In this document: in pieces, positions 17,231-27,848 of the stretch
Numbering within the stretch: position 1 is the first letter of the stretch
Layout: each line of letters begins with the position of its first letter
Assembly: GCA_902778455.1 (NCBI GenBank)
Contig: CACYXR010000002.1
Span: 1 to 64,000 of the forward strand
Length of the DNA stretch: 64,000 nt
Source of the DNA: an uncultured Selenomonadaceae bacterium
GTDB lineage: Bacteria; Bacillota; Negativicutes; Selenomonadales; Selenomonadaceae
Direction of reading: 5' to 3'
Notes under the pieces: model-generated
Told to the model about the DNA's origin: nothing
Seen by the model: the letters and a program-made list of their open reading frames with translations, nothing else
Databases searched by the model: none
Program-made: the position numbers and the translations under genes

Positions 17231-18424
17231 ATGGCGAAGAAAACACTTGAAGACATTGATGTAAAGGGAAAAAAGGTATTCGTGCGGGCGGATTTCAACG
17301 TGCCTTTGGACGAGAACCAGAATATCACCAATGACAAGCGAATCCGCGCGACGCTGCCGACCATTGAATATTTGCTGAAGCAGGGAGCGGCGGTGATTCT
17401 CGCGAGCCATCTCGGACGCCCGAAAGGGAAGGTTGTGCCGGAGATGTCCACGAAGCCGGTGGCGGCGCGCCTTTCGGAGCTGCTCGGCAAGCCGGTGGCT
17501 TTCGCGGAGGATTGCGTTGGCGCGCCTGCGACGGAGGCTGCAGCGAAGCTTCAGCCGGGCGAGGTCCTTTTGTTGGAAAATCTGCGTTTTCATCCGGAGG
17601 AGGAGAAGAACGATCCTGGCTTTGCGAAACAGCTGGCCGATCTGGCCGACGTGGTGGTGGACGACGCATTCGGCTGTGCTCATCGCGGCCATGCCTCGAA
17701 TGAGGGCATCACGAAGTACAAGGAAACCGTCGCAGGCTATCTGATTGGCAAGGAACTCGATTTCATCGGCAAGGCGCTGGAAGCGCCGGAGCGTCCGTTC
17801 GTGGCTATCCTCGGAGGCGCAAAGGTGTCCGACAAGATCGCTGTTATTGACAATATGATCGAGAAGGTCAACACAATCATTATCGGCGGCGGCATGGCAA
17901 ACACTTTCCTGGCGGCGCAGGGATTAAACGTCGGCAAGTCGCTGACGGAGCCGGACAAATATGAGCTTGCGCGCAAGCTTGCGGCGAAAGCCCATGCGAA
18001 TAACGTGAAGCTGGTGCTCCCGGTGGATGTGGAAGTTGCCGACGATTTCAAAGCGGAGGCGAATCACAAGACGGTGAAAGTGGAGCGTATCGAGGACGGA
18101 TGGCAGGCACTCGACAGCGGCCCCGAGACGGCGAAGCTCTATGCAGAGGCTTTGAAGGGCGCGAAGACTATCGTATGGAACGGCCCGATGGGCGTTTTCG
18201 AGTTCGATGCATTCGCGAAGGGCACCGAAGCGGTGGCGCACGCGGTGGCCGAGGCGACGGAGGCCGGTGCGGTCAGCATCGTCGGCGGCGGCGATTCGAT
18301 TGCGGCGTTGAAAAAGACCGGGCTTTCGGATAAGATATCCCATATTTCGACAGGCGGCGGAGCAACGCTGGAATATCTCGAAGGGAAGACGCTGCCGGGT
18401 CTCGCGGCAATCGCTGACAAGTGA
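17231..18424 (+). CDS. pgk: Phosphoglycerate kinase
   Basis: 397 residues, normal length. It transfers the acyl phosphate of 1,3-bisphosphoglycerate to ADP. Visible signatures are VRADFNVPLD near the start with SHLGRPKG in the N-domain, and GGGDSIAAL with the Gly-rich C-terminal nucleotide region. It starts at ATG 17231 after AAAAGGAGGG and lies 14 bp upstream of tpiA. Confidence 0.97.
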   Translation: MAKKTLEDIDVKGKKVFVRADFNVPLDENQNITNDKRIRATLPTIEYLLKQGAAVILASHLGRPKGKVVPEMSTKPVAARLSELLGKPVAFAEDCVGAPATEAAAKLQPGEVLLLENLRFHPEEEKNDPGFAKQLADLADVVVDDAFGCAHRGHASNEGITKYKETVAGYLIGKELDFIGKALEAPERPFVAILGGAKVSDKIAVIDNMIEKVNTIIIGGGMANTFLAAQGLNVGKSLTEPDKYELARKLAAKAHANNVKLVLPVDVEVADDFKAEANHKTVKVERIEDGWQALDSGPETAKLYAEALKGAKTIVWNGPMGVFEFDAFAKGTEAVAHAVAEATEAGAVSIVGGGDSIAALKKTGLSDKISHISTGGGATLEYLEGKTLPGLAAIADK

Positions 18425-18438
18425 GGAGGTAAGTTGCA

Positions 18439-19314
18439 ATGATTGAAGAAACGATCAAGAAATTCTTTTCCGACGGTGAGACGGAGCAGCCGTCCCCTTG
18501 GAAACGTCAGCCCATCATCGCGGGCAATTGGAAGATGAACAAGACCAACACCGAGGCGGAGGCGCTCTTGAAGGAGCTTCTGCCTCTGGTGGAGGAAGTG
18601 AAGGATCGGGCTGTCGTTCTCTGCCCGCCGGCAACGGCGCTGGCTTTGGCGGTCAAGAAAGTCGGGCAGTCTCCGAATATCGGCGTGGGCGCCCAGAATG
18701 TGCATTGGGAGGAAAGCGGCGCTTATACGGGCGAGCTTTCCGCTGCTATGTTGAAGGATGTCGGCGTCAAATACGTCATTGTCGGCCATTCCGAGCGGCG
18801 CGAGTATTTCGGCGATACGGACGAGACGGTCAACAAGCGCGCAAAAGCGGCAATTGCAGCCGGGCTTATTCCAATTATCTGCGTTGGAGAATCACTGGAG
18901 ACGCGCGAAGCGAACGCTTACAAGGATTTTGTGGCGACGCAGGTTAAGAAGGCCTTTGAGGGTATGGGCGCGCTTTCCGCTGCGAAATGCGTGGTCGCCT
19001 ATGAGCCGATTTGGGCTATCGGCACCGGCAAGACGGCGACCTTCGAACAGGCACAGGAGGTCTGTGAGATGATCCGCGCGACGCTGGCAGGGCTTTACGA
19101 TGCCGAGGTGGCAGATGCAATCCGTATCCTTTACGGCGGCAGCGTCAAGCCGGATACCATTGACGGGTTGATGGAAAAGCCGGACGTGGACGGCGCGCTA
19201 GTCGGCGGCGCATCGCTGAAGGCGCAGGATTTCAGCCGGATCGTCAAGTTCGGGCAGAAGCAGGAGAAACCGAAGGTAAAGGTTGAAGAAAAGGAAATCA
19301 GCAGGACGGATTGA
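18439..19314 (+). CDS. tpiA: Triosephosphate isomerase with N- and C-terminal extensions
   Basis: 291 residues against about 250 in the family. The core has the catalytic set: Lys32 (NWKMNK), His in VGHSERR and Glu in AYEPIWAIGTGK. About 24 residues precede the usual start (RQPIIAGNWKMNK), including an acidic/proline stretch, and about 17 Lys/Glu-rich residues follow the normal end. ATG 18439 has a proper GTGAGGAGG site and no good internal start exists before the core, so the extension is probably real. Confidence 0.95.
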   Translation: MIEETIKKFFSDGETEQPSPWKRQPIIAGNWKMNKTNTEAEALLKELLPLVEEVKDRAVVLCPPATALALAVKKVGQSPNIGVGAQNVHWEESGAYTGELSAAMLKDVGVKYVIVGHSERREYFGDTDETVNKRAKAAIAAGLIPIICVGESLETREANAYKDFVATQVKKAFEGMGALSAAKCVVAYEPIWAIGTGKTATFEQAQEVCEMIRATLAGLYDAEVADAIRILYGGSVKPDTIDGLMEKPDVDGALVGGASLKAQDFSRIVKFGQKQEKPKVKVEEKEISRTD

Positions 19315-19334
19315 ATATAGGGAAACAAAAACAG

Positions 19335-19370
19335 GGGCGGAAAAACGGGGATTCATTCCGCCCTTTTATT
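19335..19370 (+). terminator. Terminator between tpiA and gpmI
   Basis: Stem GGGCGGAA/TTCCGCCC (19335-19342 with 19356-19363) followed by TTTTATTA. Confidence 0.75.
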
Positions 19371-19386
19371 ATCGGAGGAAAAATTT

Positions 19387-20916
19387 ATGGCAAAACTGAA
19401 AAACGCGCCTGTGATGCTGGTTATCATGGACGGGTGGGGGAACGGCGATTTGACCGCAAAGGACAACGCGGTGGTCGTCGGCAAGACGCCGGTGATTGAC
19501 GGGCTGATGAAGTCCTGCCCGGTAACGGAACTGCTCTGCTCCGGCGAGGCGGTGGGGCTCCCCGAGGGCCAGATGGGGAATTCCGAGGTCGGTCATACGA
19601 ATATTGGCGCGGGTCGCGTCGTCTATCAGGAATTGACGCGTATTACCCGTGCGATTCGCGACGGCTCTTTCTTCAAGAACGAAGCGCTTTCAGGCGTGAT
19701 GAAGACAGTGAAGACTCAAGGCGGCGCCCTGCACCTATTCGGGCTTGTTTCTCCCGGCGGCGTCCACAGCCATACCGATCATCTTTACGCGCTGATTGAG
19801 ATGGCGAAGAGGGAAGGGGTGACCAAGGTTTGGGTTCACGCGTTTCTCGACGGGCGCGATGTGGCGCCGAAGAGCGCGGACGGTTATCTTGCGGATTTGG
19901 AAAAGAAGCTCACGGAGATCGGCGTCGGAAAAATTGCGACGATTTCGGGGCGTTTCTACGCTATGGATCGCGACAAGCGTTGGGAGCGTGTGACGAAAGC
20001 TTACGAGGCTATTGCGCATGCTGACGGCGTCAAACAAAAGGACGCGGCTTCGGCGATTTCCGCTTCCTATGCGGCGGAAGTGACCGACGAATTTATGGTT
20101 CCGGCTGTGTTGGAAGGCTACGACGGCATGAAAAAAGAGGACGGCGTGATTTTCTTCAATTTCCGTCCCGACAGGGCACGGGAATTGACCCATGCATTTA
20201 CTGACGAGACGTTTGACAGCTTCAAGCGCGATGAAGCGCTGCGTCCGCTTTACGTCACGATGACGCAGTACGAAGCGGGGCTGAATGTCAAGATTGCCTA
20301 TCCGCCGGAATCTCTGACGAAGACGCTGGGCGAAGTTATCGAGGCGGCGGGCATGACGCAGCTTCGTATTGCCGAGACGGAAAAATACGCGCATGTTACA
20401 TTCTTTTTTAACGGCGGTCTGGAAAAACCTTACGAAAACGAAGATCGTATCCTCGTTCCATCGCCGAAGGTAGCAACATATGACCTGCAGCCAGAGATGA
20501 GCGCAATCGAAGTCACGGACAAAGTGACCGAGGCTATCGGCTCGGGCAAGTATGACTTTATTATCCTGAACTTTGCCAACGGAGATATGGTCGGCCATAC
20601 GGGCGTGATGGACGCGGCGGTCAAAGCCGTCGAGACGGTGGACGCTTGCGTCGGGCGCGTCGTTGAGGCTATTAGGAAAGCGGGCGGCGTGCTTTGCATC
20701 ACTGCCGACCACGGCAATTGCGAACAGATGCTGGACAAAGAGACGGGCGCGCCGTTCACCCAGCACACGACGAATCCGGTGCCGTTCATTCTTGTGAACG
20801 CGCGTCATCCGCACAAGCTTCGCAAGGGAAAGCTCTGCGATATTTCGCCGACGCTTTTGCAGCTTGCGGGAATCGAAAAGCCAAAGGAAATGACCGGTGA
20901 ATCATTGATTGTTTGA
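19387..20916 (+). CDS. gpmI: 2,3-bisphosphoglycerate-independent phosphoglycerate mutase
   Basis: 509 residues. An alkaline-phosphatase-fold, Mn-dependent mutase interconverting 3- and 2-phosphoglycerate. Asp15 (IMDGWG) and the nucleophile Ser66 in PEGQMGNSEVGH are clear, and the late metal motif ITADHGNCEQM is intact. It closes the glycolytic block. No enolase gene follows in this window. Confidence 0.97.
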   Translation: MAKLKNAPVMLVIMDGWGNGDLTAKDNAVVVGKTPVIDGLMKSCPVTELLCSGEAVGLPEGQMGNSEVGHTNIGAGRVVYQELTRITRAIRDGSFFKNEALSGVMKTVKTQGGALHLFGLVSPGGVHSHTDHLYALIEMAKREGVTKVWVHAFLDGRDVAPKSADGYLADLEKKLTEIGVGKIATISGRFYAMDRDKRWERVTKAYEAIAHADGVKQKDAASAISASYAAEVTDEFMVPAVLEGYDGMKKEDGVIFFNFRPDRARELTHAFTDETFDSFKRDEALRPLYVTMTQYEAGLNVKIAYPPESLTKTLGEVIEAAGMTQLRIAETEKYAHVTFFFNGGLEKPYENEDRILVPSPKVATYDLQPEMSAIEVTDKVTEAIGSGKYDFIILNFANGDMVGHTGVMDAAVKAVETVDACVGRVVEAIRKAGGVLCITADHGNCEQMLDKETGAPFTQHTTNPVPFILVNARHPHKLRKGKLCDISPTLLQLAGIEKPKEMTGESLIV

Positions 20917-20955
20917 GAACAAAAAGGGAAATGCTTTAATGAAAAAAGGCATAAA

Positions 20956-21156
20956 ATGCTAACGGTTCCGCGGATGTCGGGTGCGGCATTGTTGGGGTCG
21001 CAGCTGCAATAAGTGGAAGCGAGTTCGTTTGCGCCGATCGAATATCAAGCGAACCTGATCCCTTGCACAGCTCGGTACCGGATATCGGCCGGTGATGAAG
21101 GAAATGCAATATCGGTGAGTAAAAAGATTTCAAATAAAAACTCCCGCATCTACGAA
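20956..21156 (+). pseudogene. Possible decayed small ORF (low confidence)
   Basis: In the 277-bp gap after gpmI one plus-strand frame has ATG 20956, an in-frame TAA at 21010 and then 48 further sense codons to about 21156. The predicted peptide has an even composition but I recognise no family. It may be a remnant of a gene or plain non-coding sequence. Nothing else is evident in the gap apart from the hairpin at 21141-21175. Confidence 0.2.
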
Positions 21157-21175
21157 TGAATCGTTAATGCGGGAG
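21134..21175 (-). terminator. Terminator after the FliD-like gene
   Basis: Stem CTCCCGCAT/ATGCGGGAG (21141-21149 with 21167-21175). On the minus strand it is followed by TTTTTATTTG. On the plus strand it is followed by CATTATTTTT, so it may work both ways. Confidence 0.8.
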
Positions 21176-21193
21176 CATTATTTTTGGTATGGA

Positions 21194-21982
21194 TTAGGAA
21201 TACAGGTTCAGCATCGAGCCGCGGTCCTTGAAATCATTTTGGGCGGCAACCGCTTTTGGGGAGTACATGGATTTTGCCGGATTGTCTTCGCGTCCCATCG
21301 CAGAAGAAACGGACGGAAAAAGACGATCCTGGTTGAAGTCCGCCAGTTTGATGCTCTTTTTTGCACGGCTCGCCAAGCCGCCTTTGCCGAGTACATATTC
21401 CACGCTTTCCGGGCGGTCTTTTAATGAGGCCGCCAAACGCGACGCGTTCACATGGAGTTTTCCGTTTGCGTCGGAAGTTATGCCGATGGAAGAGAACGCT
21501 CCGACGGAGCGGGAAGCGTCCTTCAGCGCCGATGAAATGGACGAGGCACGCTCGGAAACGTCTTTGTTTTCCTTCAAAAATTCTGTGAGGTTATTGTAGC
21601 GGTCGGCAAATGCTTCCACTGTGTTGACGGAATCCTTGTCCGTTGGCGGCTCCAAAGCAGATCCGGCTGCTTCAGCGGCGTGTTCCTGCCGTTCCGCTTT
21701 GGCATATTCCATCGTTTCCATCGACGCAGCAGCTTTACGCGCTTCCTGGAGAGTCGTCCTCAACTCTTCCTCGAAGCGGTTTTTCGAGTCGATGTATTCG
21801 GCAAGGAAATCGCTGAGTCCGGAGACCGGCTTCAGCAGCGGCGTCAGCGAGCCATTTTCACCATTCGCGCCGGTTAGTCCTCCGATGGCATGGGAAGTCT
21901 GGCTGGGAGCTTTCACGCCGTGAACGACGGCAAGCGACATCATTCTGTTGTCGGTATCTGTCATCATACTGACCGATGACAT
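21194..21982 (-). CDS. FliD-like (flagellar cap C-terminal domain-like) protein
   Basis: 262 residues. The C-terminal half (about 125-210) follows the pattern of the FliD C-terminal domain: FADRYNNLTEFLKEN, then SIGITSDANGKLHVNASRLAASLKDRPESVEYVL. The N-terminal half is low in motifs and has a helical, probably coiled-coil stretch at 60-110. At 262 residues it is much shorter than a true cap protein and no flagellar genes flank it, so it may be an accessory or truncated paralogue. It starts at ATG 21982 after AAAGGAGG. Confidence 0.65.
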   Translation of the reverse strand: MSSVSMMTDTDNRMMSLAVVHGVKAPSQTSHAIGGLTGANGENGSLTPLLKPVSGLSDFLAEYIDSKNRFEEELRTTLQEARKAAASMETMEYAKAERQEHAAEAAGSALEPPTDKDSVNTVEAFADRYNNLTEFLKENKDVSERASSISSALKDASRSVGAFSSIGITSDANGKLHVNASRLAASLKDRPESVEYVLGKGGLASRAKKSIKLADFNQDRLFPSVSSAMGREDNPAKSMYSPKAVAAQNDFKDRGSMLNLYS

Positions 21983-22136
21983 AATAAGCGCCTCCTTTCA
22001 ACGGAACTGACTGCAGAGTTCCAAGGCAACACTTCTTCTAATTAGCATTATATCAAATTTTCGGAAAATGAAAAGACCTTTCATGAAAAAATTCAAAAGA
22101 AAAATAAAATAAAACAGCAAAAAGTCAAAAAAAGAC

Positions 22137-22165
22137 TTGATTTTTTTTTCGCGAACGATTATTAT
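22137..22165 (+). promoter_or_regulatory. Sigma-A promoter of groESL
   Basis: TTGATT (22137-22142), 17-bp spacer, TATTAT (22160-22165), immediately upstream of the CIRCE operator. Confidence 0.78.
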
Positions 22166-22176
22166 ATGACTTGTGG

Positions 22177-22203
22177 TTAGCACTCGTTGAAGATGAGTGC
22201 TAA
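22177..22203 (+). promoter_or_regulatory. CIRCE operator (HrcA binding site)
   Basis: Perfect TTAGCACTC-N9-GAGTGCTAA (22177-22185 and 22195-22203). It lies at the predicted transcription start of groESL, so HrcA repression relieved by heat shock is expected. Confidence 0.98.
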
Positions 22204-22238
22204 CAAAAAGTCAGGATAGAAACAGGAGGCAGGTAAAC

Positions 22239-22520
22239 ATGATTAAGCCATTGGGCGAGCGTATTGTGGTCAAGGTTAAAGAAAAGGATATGACGACGGC
22301 GAGCGGCATCGTTCTGCCGGACACGGCGAAAGAGAAGCCGCAGGAAGGCGAGGTCGTGGCGGTCGGCACGGGCAAGATGCTCGAGTGCGGCAAAGTTGCG
22401 CCGATGGAGGTCAAGAAGGGCGATCGTGTGCTCTTCGCGAAGTATTCGGGCAACGAGGTCAAGGTGGATGACGAGGAGTATCTGATTATCCGTCAGTCGG
22501 ACATCCTTGCGGTTCTTTAA
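22239..22520 (+). CDS. groES: Co-chaperonin GroES
   Basis: 93 residues, the normal size. It forms the heptameric lid of the GroEL chamber. The start MIKPLGERIVVK, the mobile-loop segment TTASGIVLPD and the C-terminal EYLIIRQSDILAVL are typical. ATG 22239 lies behind AGGAGGCAGG; the frame reaches into the CIRCE element but that part is untranslated. It is co-transcribed with groEL, 51 bp downstream. Confidence 0.98.
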   Translation: MIKPLGERIVVKVKEKDMTTASGIVLPDTAKEKPQEGEVVAVGTGKMLECGKVAPMEVKKGDRVLFAKYSGNEVKVDDEEYLIIRQSDILAVL

Positions 22521-22565
22521 TTTGTTCACAGGCGCTTTATAATTTAGGAAATAATGGAGGCATAA

Positions 22566-24197
<1,632 letters not shown>

Positions 24198-24229
24198 GCC
24201 GATTTGCAATATAAGAGTATGAAAAAATC

Positions 24230-24264
24230 CCTTCCGTTGTTATTTTACAGCGGAAGGTTTTTTT
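24230..24264 (+). terminator. Terminator after groEL
   Basis: 10-bp stem CCTTCCGTTG/CAGCGGAAGG (24230-24239 with 24248-24257) with one G-T pair, followed by seven T. Confidence 0.9.
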
Positions 24265-24412
24265 CATGGAAGACTCCGTTCCCAACTTTGACGCTGAAAA
24301 TTTCATCACAGGCAGGAAGATTGGACAGTTATAGAGAATTATACAATATTAAAAGAAATTCTATTAGCAGTCATGAGAGATTATCTTGGTCACCAATGAA
24401 AGGGAGAGGAAA

Positions 24413-25414
24413 ATGCGTTTTATCAATTTCAGCGTTCTGTGCCGCTTGTTCATCGCGTTGCTTTTTTGCGCGGCGACAGGCTGGAGGGCGGAGGCGGCGG
24501 ATTACAGCCGTTCGGAAAACTGGGCGTATTGCGAATCAATCGACAGCGAGAAGCCGGTGGATGTGTTTTTCGTCTGTCCGTCGGTGCCTTTTGGCAATAG
24601 TGAGAATCTTAATATGGATTTTACCGATATGCAGGCGCGGGCGAATTTTGTCGGAGCGACGAATATGGAGCGCGGCATTTACGATGAAAACGCGCGTTTC
24701 TTCGCGCCCTATTACCGCATGGCGGCGCTTTCGATTTATGAGATGCCGGAGTCGGAGCGTGAGCCGTATTTGAAGCTCGCCTATGCCGACGTTCGCGCGG
24801 CGTTCCTGTATTATCTCGCAAAGTACAATGATGGTCAGCCAATTATCTTGGCGGGCTTCTCCCAAGGAGGCAACCATGTGTTGCGGCTGATGAAAGAGTT
24901 TTATAAAGACGAAGAGCTGCAGGAGCGTCTCGTGGCTGCGTATCCGCTCGGTTGGCGCGTGACGGTGGAAGATCTTCGTGCCGCACCGTATCTGCGTTTT
25001 GCCGAAGGAGAGATGGACACGGGCGTCATTGTCACGTTCAACTCCGAGGAGCCGTCGGTGGAGTGGTCACCGATTATCCCTGAAGGAGTGCGGTCGCTGG
25101 CTATCAATCCGCTGAACTGGCGTACTGACTGGAAAGAGGCGGATAAGAGCCTGAATAAGGGGGCGTGCTTCGTCGATTACAGCGGTAACATCACCAAGGA
25201 AATACCACAGATGACGGGCGCGTATATCGACATGAGGCGCGGCGCGCTGAAAGTGACGGACGTTTCACCGGAGGAATATCCGTCAGGACTTTCGATTATC
25301 CCGCAGGGCGTTTTCCACATTTACGATTATCAATTTTTCTATCGGAATTTACAGGAAAACGTGGCGGCACGTATCGAGGCGTATTTCTCCGAGAAGGAAG
25401 AAGAAGCGGCGTGA
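24413..25414 (+). CDS. Secreted DUF3089-type alpha/beta hydrolase
   Basis: 333 residues. A signal peptide (about 1-28, AEA then AD) leads into a DUF3089-like alpha/beta-hydrolase domain. The typical ADVRAAFLYYLAKYNDGQPIILAGFSQGG block carries the nucleophile Ser150 (GFSQG). A C-terminal PQGVFHIYDYQFFY segment probably holds the catalytic His. The natural substrate of the family is unknown. ATG 24413 follows AGGGAGAGG; an upstream ATG at 24386 lacks a site. It is monocistronic between two terminators. Confidence 0.78.
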   Translation: MRFINFSVLCRLFIALLFCAATGWRAEAADYSRSENWAYCESIDSEKPVDVFFVCPSVPFGNSENLNMDFTDMQARANFVGATNMERGIYDENARFFAPYYRMAALSIYEMPESEREPYLKLAYADVRAAFLYYLAKYNDGQPIILAGFSQGGNHVLRLMKEFYKDEELQERLVAAYPLGWRVTVEDLRAAPYLRFAEGEMDTGVIVTFNSEEPSVEWSPIIPEGVRSLAINPLNWRTDWKEADKSLNKGACFVDYSGNITKEIPQMTGAYIDMRRGALKVTDVSPEEYPSGLSIIPQGVFHIYDYQFFYRNLQENVAARIEAYFSEKEEEAA

Positions 25415-25517
25415 TGACGGAAGAGAAAAAGGAGTAGGAGTCTGTGGCAAAGCAAAGCTTCTTTTACGATGCAAAGTTGGCAAAAGAATGATGCGTTTTG
25501 ATTTCTGTAGTGACGAA

Positions 25518-25560
25518 AACAGCGCACCGTTCCCGTTTTTGGGGCGGTGCGCTGTTTTTT
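25518..25560. terminator. Bidirectional terminator between DUF3089 and pcrA genes
   Basis: 12-bp stem AACAGCGCACCG/CGGTGCGCTGTT (25518-25529 with 25545-25556) with T-runs on the plus side. It lies between convergent genes. Confidence 0.85.
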
Positions 25561-25616
25561 GCGCTTTTTCCACTGAAAATGGTGCAAGCCTTATAACGAC
25601 ATTTTCAGTCTGCTAT

Positions 25617-27776
25617 TCAATTTTCTATTTTTTCCAATTTTCCTGCAGATAATGCGCGGGGCGTGTTTATTGAGTCAAATTGTACTTTTACAGCGTCGTT
25701 TTCGATGGCAAGGACGACTCCATCGCCGAAAGCGGCGTGATGGACGCGTTGTCCCACGGAAAGCGCCTGCTGTGCGTAAATTGAGTTGACAAATCGCGCG
25801 TCTTTCGCGGCGATTTCGTCGCGGGCTTCCGCAATCAACGCGTTGCTGGGCGCGGGATCAAAGTCGAGCAGGGAGTTGTCTATGTCTAACAAAAAGCGCG
25901 ACGGGAAGCGCACGGAACCGTCGTTGAAAATCCCCTCCGCTTCTGACAGATAGAGTTTGTTCTGCGCTCGCGTCATCGCCACGAAAGCGAGTCGACGTTC
26001 TTCCTCCATCGCCTGCCGTGTCTTCGTCTTGCGGGAGGGCAGGACGCCTTCGTTCAGAGCCATCAGGAACACAACAGGAAATTCCAGTCCCTTTGCCGCG
26101 TGAATCGTCATGAGCCGCACACGGTCGCGAAACGCATCCGATTCGGCGTCGCTCGCCGTGAACAGGGCGACATGGTTCAGAAAGTGGGCGGCGTCCGCTT
26201 CCTCGCCGCAGGTCTCTTCATATTCGCGGACGGCAGCCTTGAGCTCGGCCAGATTGTCCAGCCGCTCCTGGCTGCCCTCGGTGCGAAGCAGCCGCTCGTA
26301 GCCGCCGACGTCAAGAATCGCGGCCAAAAGCTCCGATGCGGGCTCATCCGTCCGTTGGGCGAACGTTTCCACCAAGCCTACGAAGTCTTTTGCTTTCGTG
26401 CGCTTAAAAATCTCGTCGTCGAGATTTCGCTGAAGCGATTGATATAGCGTACAGTTTTCTTTTTCGGCAAATTCTTCGAGGAATGCCATGCGCCTTTGGC
26501 CGAGATTTCGCTTTGGCAGATTCGCGACGCGGCGGAAGGACAGGTCATCCTTGTAAACGACCATACGGAGGTAGGACAGTGCGTCCTTGATTTCGCGACG
26601 CGCAAAAAAAGGTGTGCCGCTGTAAATCACATAAGGGATTTTCGCGTCAATCAGCGCTTCTTCCAGTGCGCGTGTCACGTAATGGGCGCGGTACAACACT
26701 GCCATTTCGGCGTATTTCGAACCCGTTGCCTTCAGCTTCGCAATTTGATCGGCAATCCAGCGGGCCTCATCCTTGGCGTTCGATCCGTGATGGCAGACGG
26801 GCAATGGCCCGGTTTCGCGAACCGGCAGCAAATCCTTCTTGATACGGTGTTGATTTTTCCCAATCAGGGAATTGACGGCGGACAGGATTTCCGGCGTCGA
26901 GCGGTAATTTTTCATCATCAGCACGGTTTTCGCATGCGGGAAGTGCAGGTCGAAGTCCAGCAAAAAGCGGCCGTTGGCGCCGCGCCAGGTGTAGATGGTT
27001 TGGTCGGGGTCACCCACAACGAAAAGATTCCCGTGATGGGAGACAAGCGCTTTCAACAGCCGATACTGCAAATCGTCGATGTCCTGAAATTCGTCGACCA
27101 TTACGTATTCGAGCCGCTCCTGCCATTTTTGGCGGATCGCTTCGTTTTTCTCGAAGATGTACAGCGTGAAGATGATTAAGTCGTTGTAGTCAAGGGCGAA
27201 GCATTTTTTCTCCTGCCAGAGATAGCCGAGGAAAATGATTTCGTCAACGTCCCGGGCGGCCATGTACTTCTCCCGCAGGGCCTCCAGCGGCATCGCAATC
27301 AAATCTTTGTAGTAGTCGGGCTGCTTGAAGGTCTTTTGGATTTCGATCATATCCCGCGCGTCGGAAAAAGTCCGGTGACGCAGCGTCAGACCGCGTTCCT
27401 CGTAAACGCGTGCCAGCATGGCGTCGATGTCGGCATTGTCCACCACGAGAAAATTTTTCGGATAGCCCACCGCGTGGCTGTCCTCTTTCAGCACCGACAC
27501 GCAAAAGCCGTGAAACGTGGAGATATAGCCCGTGTCGTCGTCGCCGATCAGGCGGCGGATACGGGCACGCATTACGCCGGCGGCTTTGTTCGTGAACGTG
27601 GCGCAGAGAATGTGCCGTGGCAGTACGCCGAGCTCCCGTACAAGATAGGCGAACCGTCGGCTGATAACGCGCGTCTTGCCGGAGCCCGCGCCCGCGACGA
27701 CGCGTACGGCGCCCTCGGTGGCAAGCACAGCCTGCCGCTGCTCTTCGTTTAGTCCCGAAAGGATATCGTCGCTCAT
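25617..27776 (-). CDS. pcrA: UvrD/PcrA-type superfamily 1 DNA helicase
   Basis: 719 residues. ATP-dependent 3'-5' helicase for repair and replication restart. Walker A AGAGSGKT (28-35), Walker B-type DEFQD, motif III GDPDQTIYTWRGA and motif VI VAMTRAQNKLYL are visible. The C-terminal 50 residues (VGQRVHHAAFGDGVVLAIEND) match the PcrA tudor-like tail that contacts RNA polymerase. ATG 27776 with GGAGGGA is chosen; the frame extends 23 codons upstream without a site. It lies 72 bp after abgA on the same strand. Confidence 0.94.
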   Translation of the reverse strand: MSDDILSGLNEEQRQAVLATEGAVRVVAGAGSGKTRVISRRFAYLVRELGVLPRHILCATFTNKAAGVMRARIRRLIGDDDTGYISTFHGFCVSVLKEDSHAVGYPKNFLVVDNADIDAMLARVYEERGLTLRHRTFSDARDMIEIQKTFKQPDYYKDLIAMPLEALREKYMAARDVDEIIFLGYLWQEKKCFALDYNDLIIFTLYIFEKNEAIRQKWQERLEYVMVDEFQDIDDLQYRLLKALVSHHGNLFVVGDPDQTIYTWRGANGRFLLDFDLHFPHAKTVLMMKNYRSTPEILSAVNSLIGKNQHRIKKDLLPVRETGPLPVCHHGSNAKDEARWIADQIAKLKATGSKYAEMAVLYRAHYVTRALEEALIDAKIPYVIYSGTPFFARREIKDALSYLRMVVYKDDLSFRRVANLPKRNLGQRRMAFLEEFAEKENCTLYQSLQRNLDDEIFKRTKAKDFVGLVETFAQRTDEPASELLAAILDVGGYERLLRTEGSQERLDNLAELKAAVREYEETCGEEADAAHFLNHVALFTASDAESDAFRDRVRLMTIHAAKGLEFPVVFLMALNEGVLPSRKTKTRQAMEEERRLAFVAMTRAQNKLYLSEAEGIFNDGSVRFPSRFLLDIDNSLLDFDPAPSNALIAEARDEIAAKDARFVNSIYAQQALSVGQRVHHAAFGDGVVLAIENDAVKVQFDSINTPRALSAGKLEKIEN

Positions 27777-27848
27777 GTCGTCCCTCCTGCGATGGTTTTT
27801 GTGTTTATTATATGTCAGGCGTGAGGGGACGGCAAGAAGAAGCATAAT

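Noticed and set aside
22197-22238. Longer GroES start at 22197
   Set aside because: It would start within the CIRCE operator and add residues that GroES does not have; the ATG at 22239 has the ribosome site.
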